Positions 62,329 to 64,000 of a DNA stretch of 64,000 bases are shown here, piece after piece. A program made the translations under genes and the position numbers. The stretch's first letter is position 1; every line of letters starts with the position of its first letter. A model generated the notes under the pieces. That model worked only from the letters and a program-made list of their open reading frames with translations. It made no database searches and was not told where the DNA came from. The stretch is from Paraburkholderia dioscoreae (GTDB taxonomy: Bacteria; Pseudomonadota; Gammaproteobacteria; Burkholderiales; Burkholderiaceae): contig NZ_LR699554.1 of assembly GCF_902459535.1 (NCBI RefSeq), forward strand, positions 1,798,001-1,862,000, given 5' to 3'.

Positions 62329-63231
62329 ATGCAAACCATCATCGACGATCACGCGTTGTATGTGGCGAAACATCCCGGCACATTCGTGCTGCAAACCCTG
62401 AAGGCATTCCGCGCGAACCAGGGCTTGCTGCTAGCCGGTGCAGTCGCGTATTACGCATTGCTCTCGATCGTGCCGCTGATGATCCTGATCGTGATCGCCC
62501 TGTCGCGCGTCGTGCCACAACATGTTCTGCTGGCGGCGCTCGCGCATCTATTGCAATGGCTGGTGCCGGGGCAGTCCAACGCGCTGGTGCGCGAACTGGC
62601 CAATTTTCTCGCACATCGCGCAGTCATCGGCTGGGTTCTGCTGCTCACCATGATCTTCTTCAGCTCGCTCGCCTTCACCGTGCTCGAGAACGCGATGTCG
62701 CTGATCTTCGTCCACCGCGTGGTGGTGCGACGGCGGCACTTCCTGCTGTCGGCCATGCTGCCGTATTGCTACATTCTTTTTCTCGGCGTCGGCCTGCTGA
62801 TCGTCACCTTCGTATCGAGCGGCCTGGAGGCGATCGGCGCCGAAGGCATCGACCTGTTCGGCCTGCATGTTTCGTTGCAAGGCCTCTCACGTGCCGTGCT
62901 GTATCTGCTCGGCCTCGCGGGCGAAATCTTCGTGCTGACCTCGATCTATATGGTGATGCCGGTCGGGCGCCCTTCGCTCAAACATGCCCTGTTCGGCGGC
63001 GTGGTCGCCGCCGTGCTGTGGGAGATCACCCGGCACGTGCTGGTCTGGTATTTCGCGACCCTTTCGCAAGTCAGCGTGGTATACGGCTCGCTGACCATGG
63101 CGATCGTGATCCTGTTCAGCCTGGAATGGCTCGCCACGTTGCTGCTATTCGGCGCCCAGGTGATTTCGCAATACGAACGATTCGGAATCGAACCGCGCGA
63201 GGCGCCGCAACCGAAGATAGAGACCGGTTGA
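62329..63231 (+). CDS. YihY/BrkB family inner membrane protein
   Basis: A 300-residue integral membrane protein with about six TMs. The start LLAGAVAYYALLSIVPLMIL is characteristic, then LLLTMIFFSSLAFTVLENAM and HALFGGVVAAVLWEITRHVL. Family members are annotated as BrkB-like, and the true function is unknown. The ATG at 62329 lies 77 bp past the alternative ATG of the divergent exonuclease gene. Confidence 0.94.
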   Translation: MQTIIDDHALYVAKHPGTFVLQTLKAFRANQGLLLAGAVAYYALLSIVPLMILIVIALSRVVPQHVLLAALAHLLQWLVPGQSNALVRELANFLAHRAVIGWVLLLTMIFFSSLAFTVLENAMSLIFVHRVVVRRRHFLLSAMLPYCYILFLGVGLLIVTFVSSGLEAIGAEGIDLFGLHVSLQGLSRAVLYLLGLAGEIFVLTSIYMVMPVGRPSLKHALFGGVVAAVLWEITRHVLVWYFATLSQVSVVYGSLTMAIVILFSLEWLATLLLFGAQVISQYERFGIEPREAPQPKIETG

Positions 63232-63535
63232 GGCGACCTGAACGAAGAACCCGCCGGGGTCTTCGCGTCCATGAACCCCTCGCGTCACAGTTGATGCCAA
63301 TTGCATCGCCCAGGCTGGCTAACAAGGAATCGCGTGCAATCCGGAACCAAACGATGCGAGCGCCGTCAGACGCGAGCCACCTCGTTCCGCGCGCAGGCGC
63401 CATGCGCGCAACGACGCAAGTGCGCGGCCAGGCGGCGAGACTGCGGTAACATTCTGTTGAATACTGGCCGGCGCGCACGCTTCGTGTAATCGCGCGCAAT
63501 CGCCGCTCCGCCCCGGCGGGCTTCAGGATCCGACA
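63232..63535. other. Intergenic region with no recognised feature
   Basis: About 300 bp between the YihY gene and the rsbQ remnant. A possible -10-like TAACAT is near 63448. Nothing else was recognised. Confidence 0.4.
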
Positions 63536-63766
63536 ATGAGCATCACCCAGCGCAACCACCTACAGATTTCCGGCAGCGGCAAACGTACCACAGTGCTGGT
63601 GCACGGCTTCGGTTGCGATCAGAGCATGCGGCGCTATCTCGCGCCGTCGTTTCATGGCGAATGCCGCATGGTGCGGGTCGATCACGTCGGCCATTGTCCG
63701 CACCTGATTTCGCCTCGCGCAAGCGCGGCTGCCATGAGCGCCTTTCCCGGGCCGGTGAGCCCGTAA
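63536..63766 (+). pseudogene. rsbQ: rsbQ-like alpha/beta hydrolase remnant with in-frame internal deletion
   Basis: A 76-residue frame. Residues 1-52 (MSITQRNHLQISGSGKRTTV, then LVHGFGCDQSMRRYLAPSFH) are the N-terminus of an RsbQ-type hydrolase, and HCPHLISPRAS onward is the C-terminal end of the same protein. Full-length RsbQ is about 270 residues, so roughly 190 residues are missing between VDHVG and HCPHL. The catalytic Ser and Asp are lost and only the His remains. The frame has been kept. The neighbouring PAS gene begins 4 bp after its stop, as in rsbQ-rsbP pairs, so loss of sensor activation is likely. Confidence 0.85.
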
Positions 63767-63770
63767 CGCG

Positions 63771-64000
63771 ATGCACAGCACGGACTATCCGCTGCCCGCT
63801 GCCGATGCGTTGTTCGAGCATGCCGCCTGCGGCCTGCTCGTCACCGATACCAACGGCCGTATCCTGCGCGTGAACGCAACCTTCTGCGGCTGGCTCGGCT
63901 ATCAGACAGCTGAACTCGCCGGGACGAGGCAGATCCAGGATCTGCTGAGCGCCGGCGGCAAAGTGTTCTATCAGACGCATTGGGCGCCGCTCCTGCAAAT
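63771..64000 (+). CDS. PAS-domain protein, partial (RsbP-like candidate)
   Basis: The first 76 residues of a gene that runs off the window. It begins MHSTDYPLPAADALFEHAAC and continues GLLVTDTNGRILRVNATFCG, WLGYQTAELAG, which is a PAS domain. A downstream PP2C/SpoIIE phosphatase would make it an RsbP-like general-stress regulator, but that part is not visible. It follows the rsbQ remnant by 4 bp. Confidence 0.8.
   Translation, partial: MHSTDYPLPAADALFEHAACGLLVTDTNGRILRVNATFCGWLGYQTAELAGTRQIQDLLSAGGKVFYQTHWAPLLQ

Overview
The window looks like a stretch of a Burkholderiales chromosome, most likely Paraburkholderia or a close relative. The DNA is GC-rich by eye, genes are densely packed on both strands, and the families present (tandem glycine riboswitch, phosphoketolase with acetate kinase, DUF2934 and PRC-barrel stress proteins, EmrAB-NodT efflux, Pao-type molybdo-aldehyde oxidoreductase) fit that group. 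No rRNA, tRNA, IS element, CRISPR array or prophage was seen, so this reads as ordinary chromosome with some accessory patches. The organism is inferred from gene content only.

1-14.6 kb is a nitrogen-compound scavenging region. It holds a BMP-type ABC transporter (left edge), an operon of cysteine hydrolase, amidase and a gamma-glutamyltransferase-family enzyme resembling oxamate amidohydrolase HpxW, a divergent operon (polysaccharide-deacetylase/PuuE-like enzyme, GntR regulator, flavin reductase), a complete PotABCD-type ABC transporter, and a DszC-like flavin monooxygenase. Convincing -24/-12 (sigma-54) promoters sit before the BMP operon and in both directions from the 8.6 kb divergent region, which suggests nitrogen-limitation control.

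14.7-22.2 kb carries small stand-alone units: a SLATT-like two-TM protein, YceH, a lipocalin, an XRE-cupin regulator whose start codon lies inside a 13-bp perfect inverted repeat, a GNAT enzyme, an MFS exporter, a LysE exporter, a tandem glycine riboswitch in front of a DadA-like FAD enzyme, and a BON protein. 22.2-34 kb is rich in central carbon metabolism: acetate kinase and phosphoketolase, 6-phosphogluconate dehydrogenase with a HAD hydrolase, class I aldolase, a sugar-efflux-type MFS protein, plus a thioredoxin, YjbQ, and small membrane or secreted proteins.

34-53.4 kb contains an esterase, an isolated tssF-tssG pair (type VI secretion baseplate), a hybrid sensor kinase, a Rieske-FAD reductase, an EmrA-EmrB-NodT efflux operon, an AI-2E-family permease with an extra soluble C-terminal domain, a DUF2934 protein, GlgX and a PRC-barrel protein. 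Several genes here again have sigma-54-like promoters, three sharing the same 10-bp core. 53.4-64 kb contains a paoABC-type oxidoreductase operon with a near-consensus sigma-54 promoter, a general-stress SDR, a response regulator, an ATP-dependent DNA ligase with its MBL exonuclease, a YihY protein, and at the right edge an rsbQ gene reduced by an in-frame internal deletion next to a PAS-domain gene.

The strongest non-obvious signal is the density of GG-N10-GC promoters placed 25-150 nt before start codons, which ties nitrogen scavenging, aldehyde oxidation and stress genes into one candidate RpoN-dependent network.
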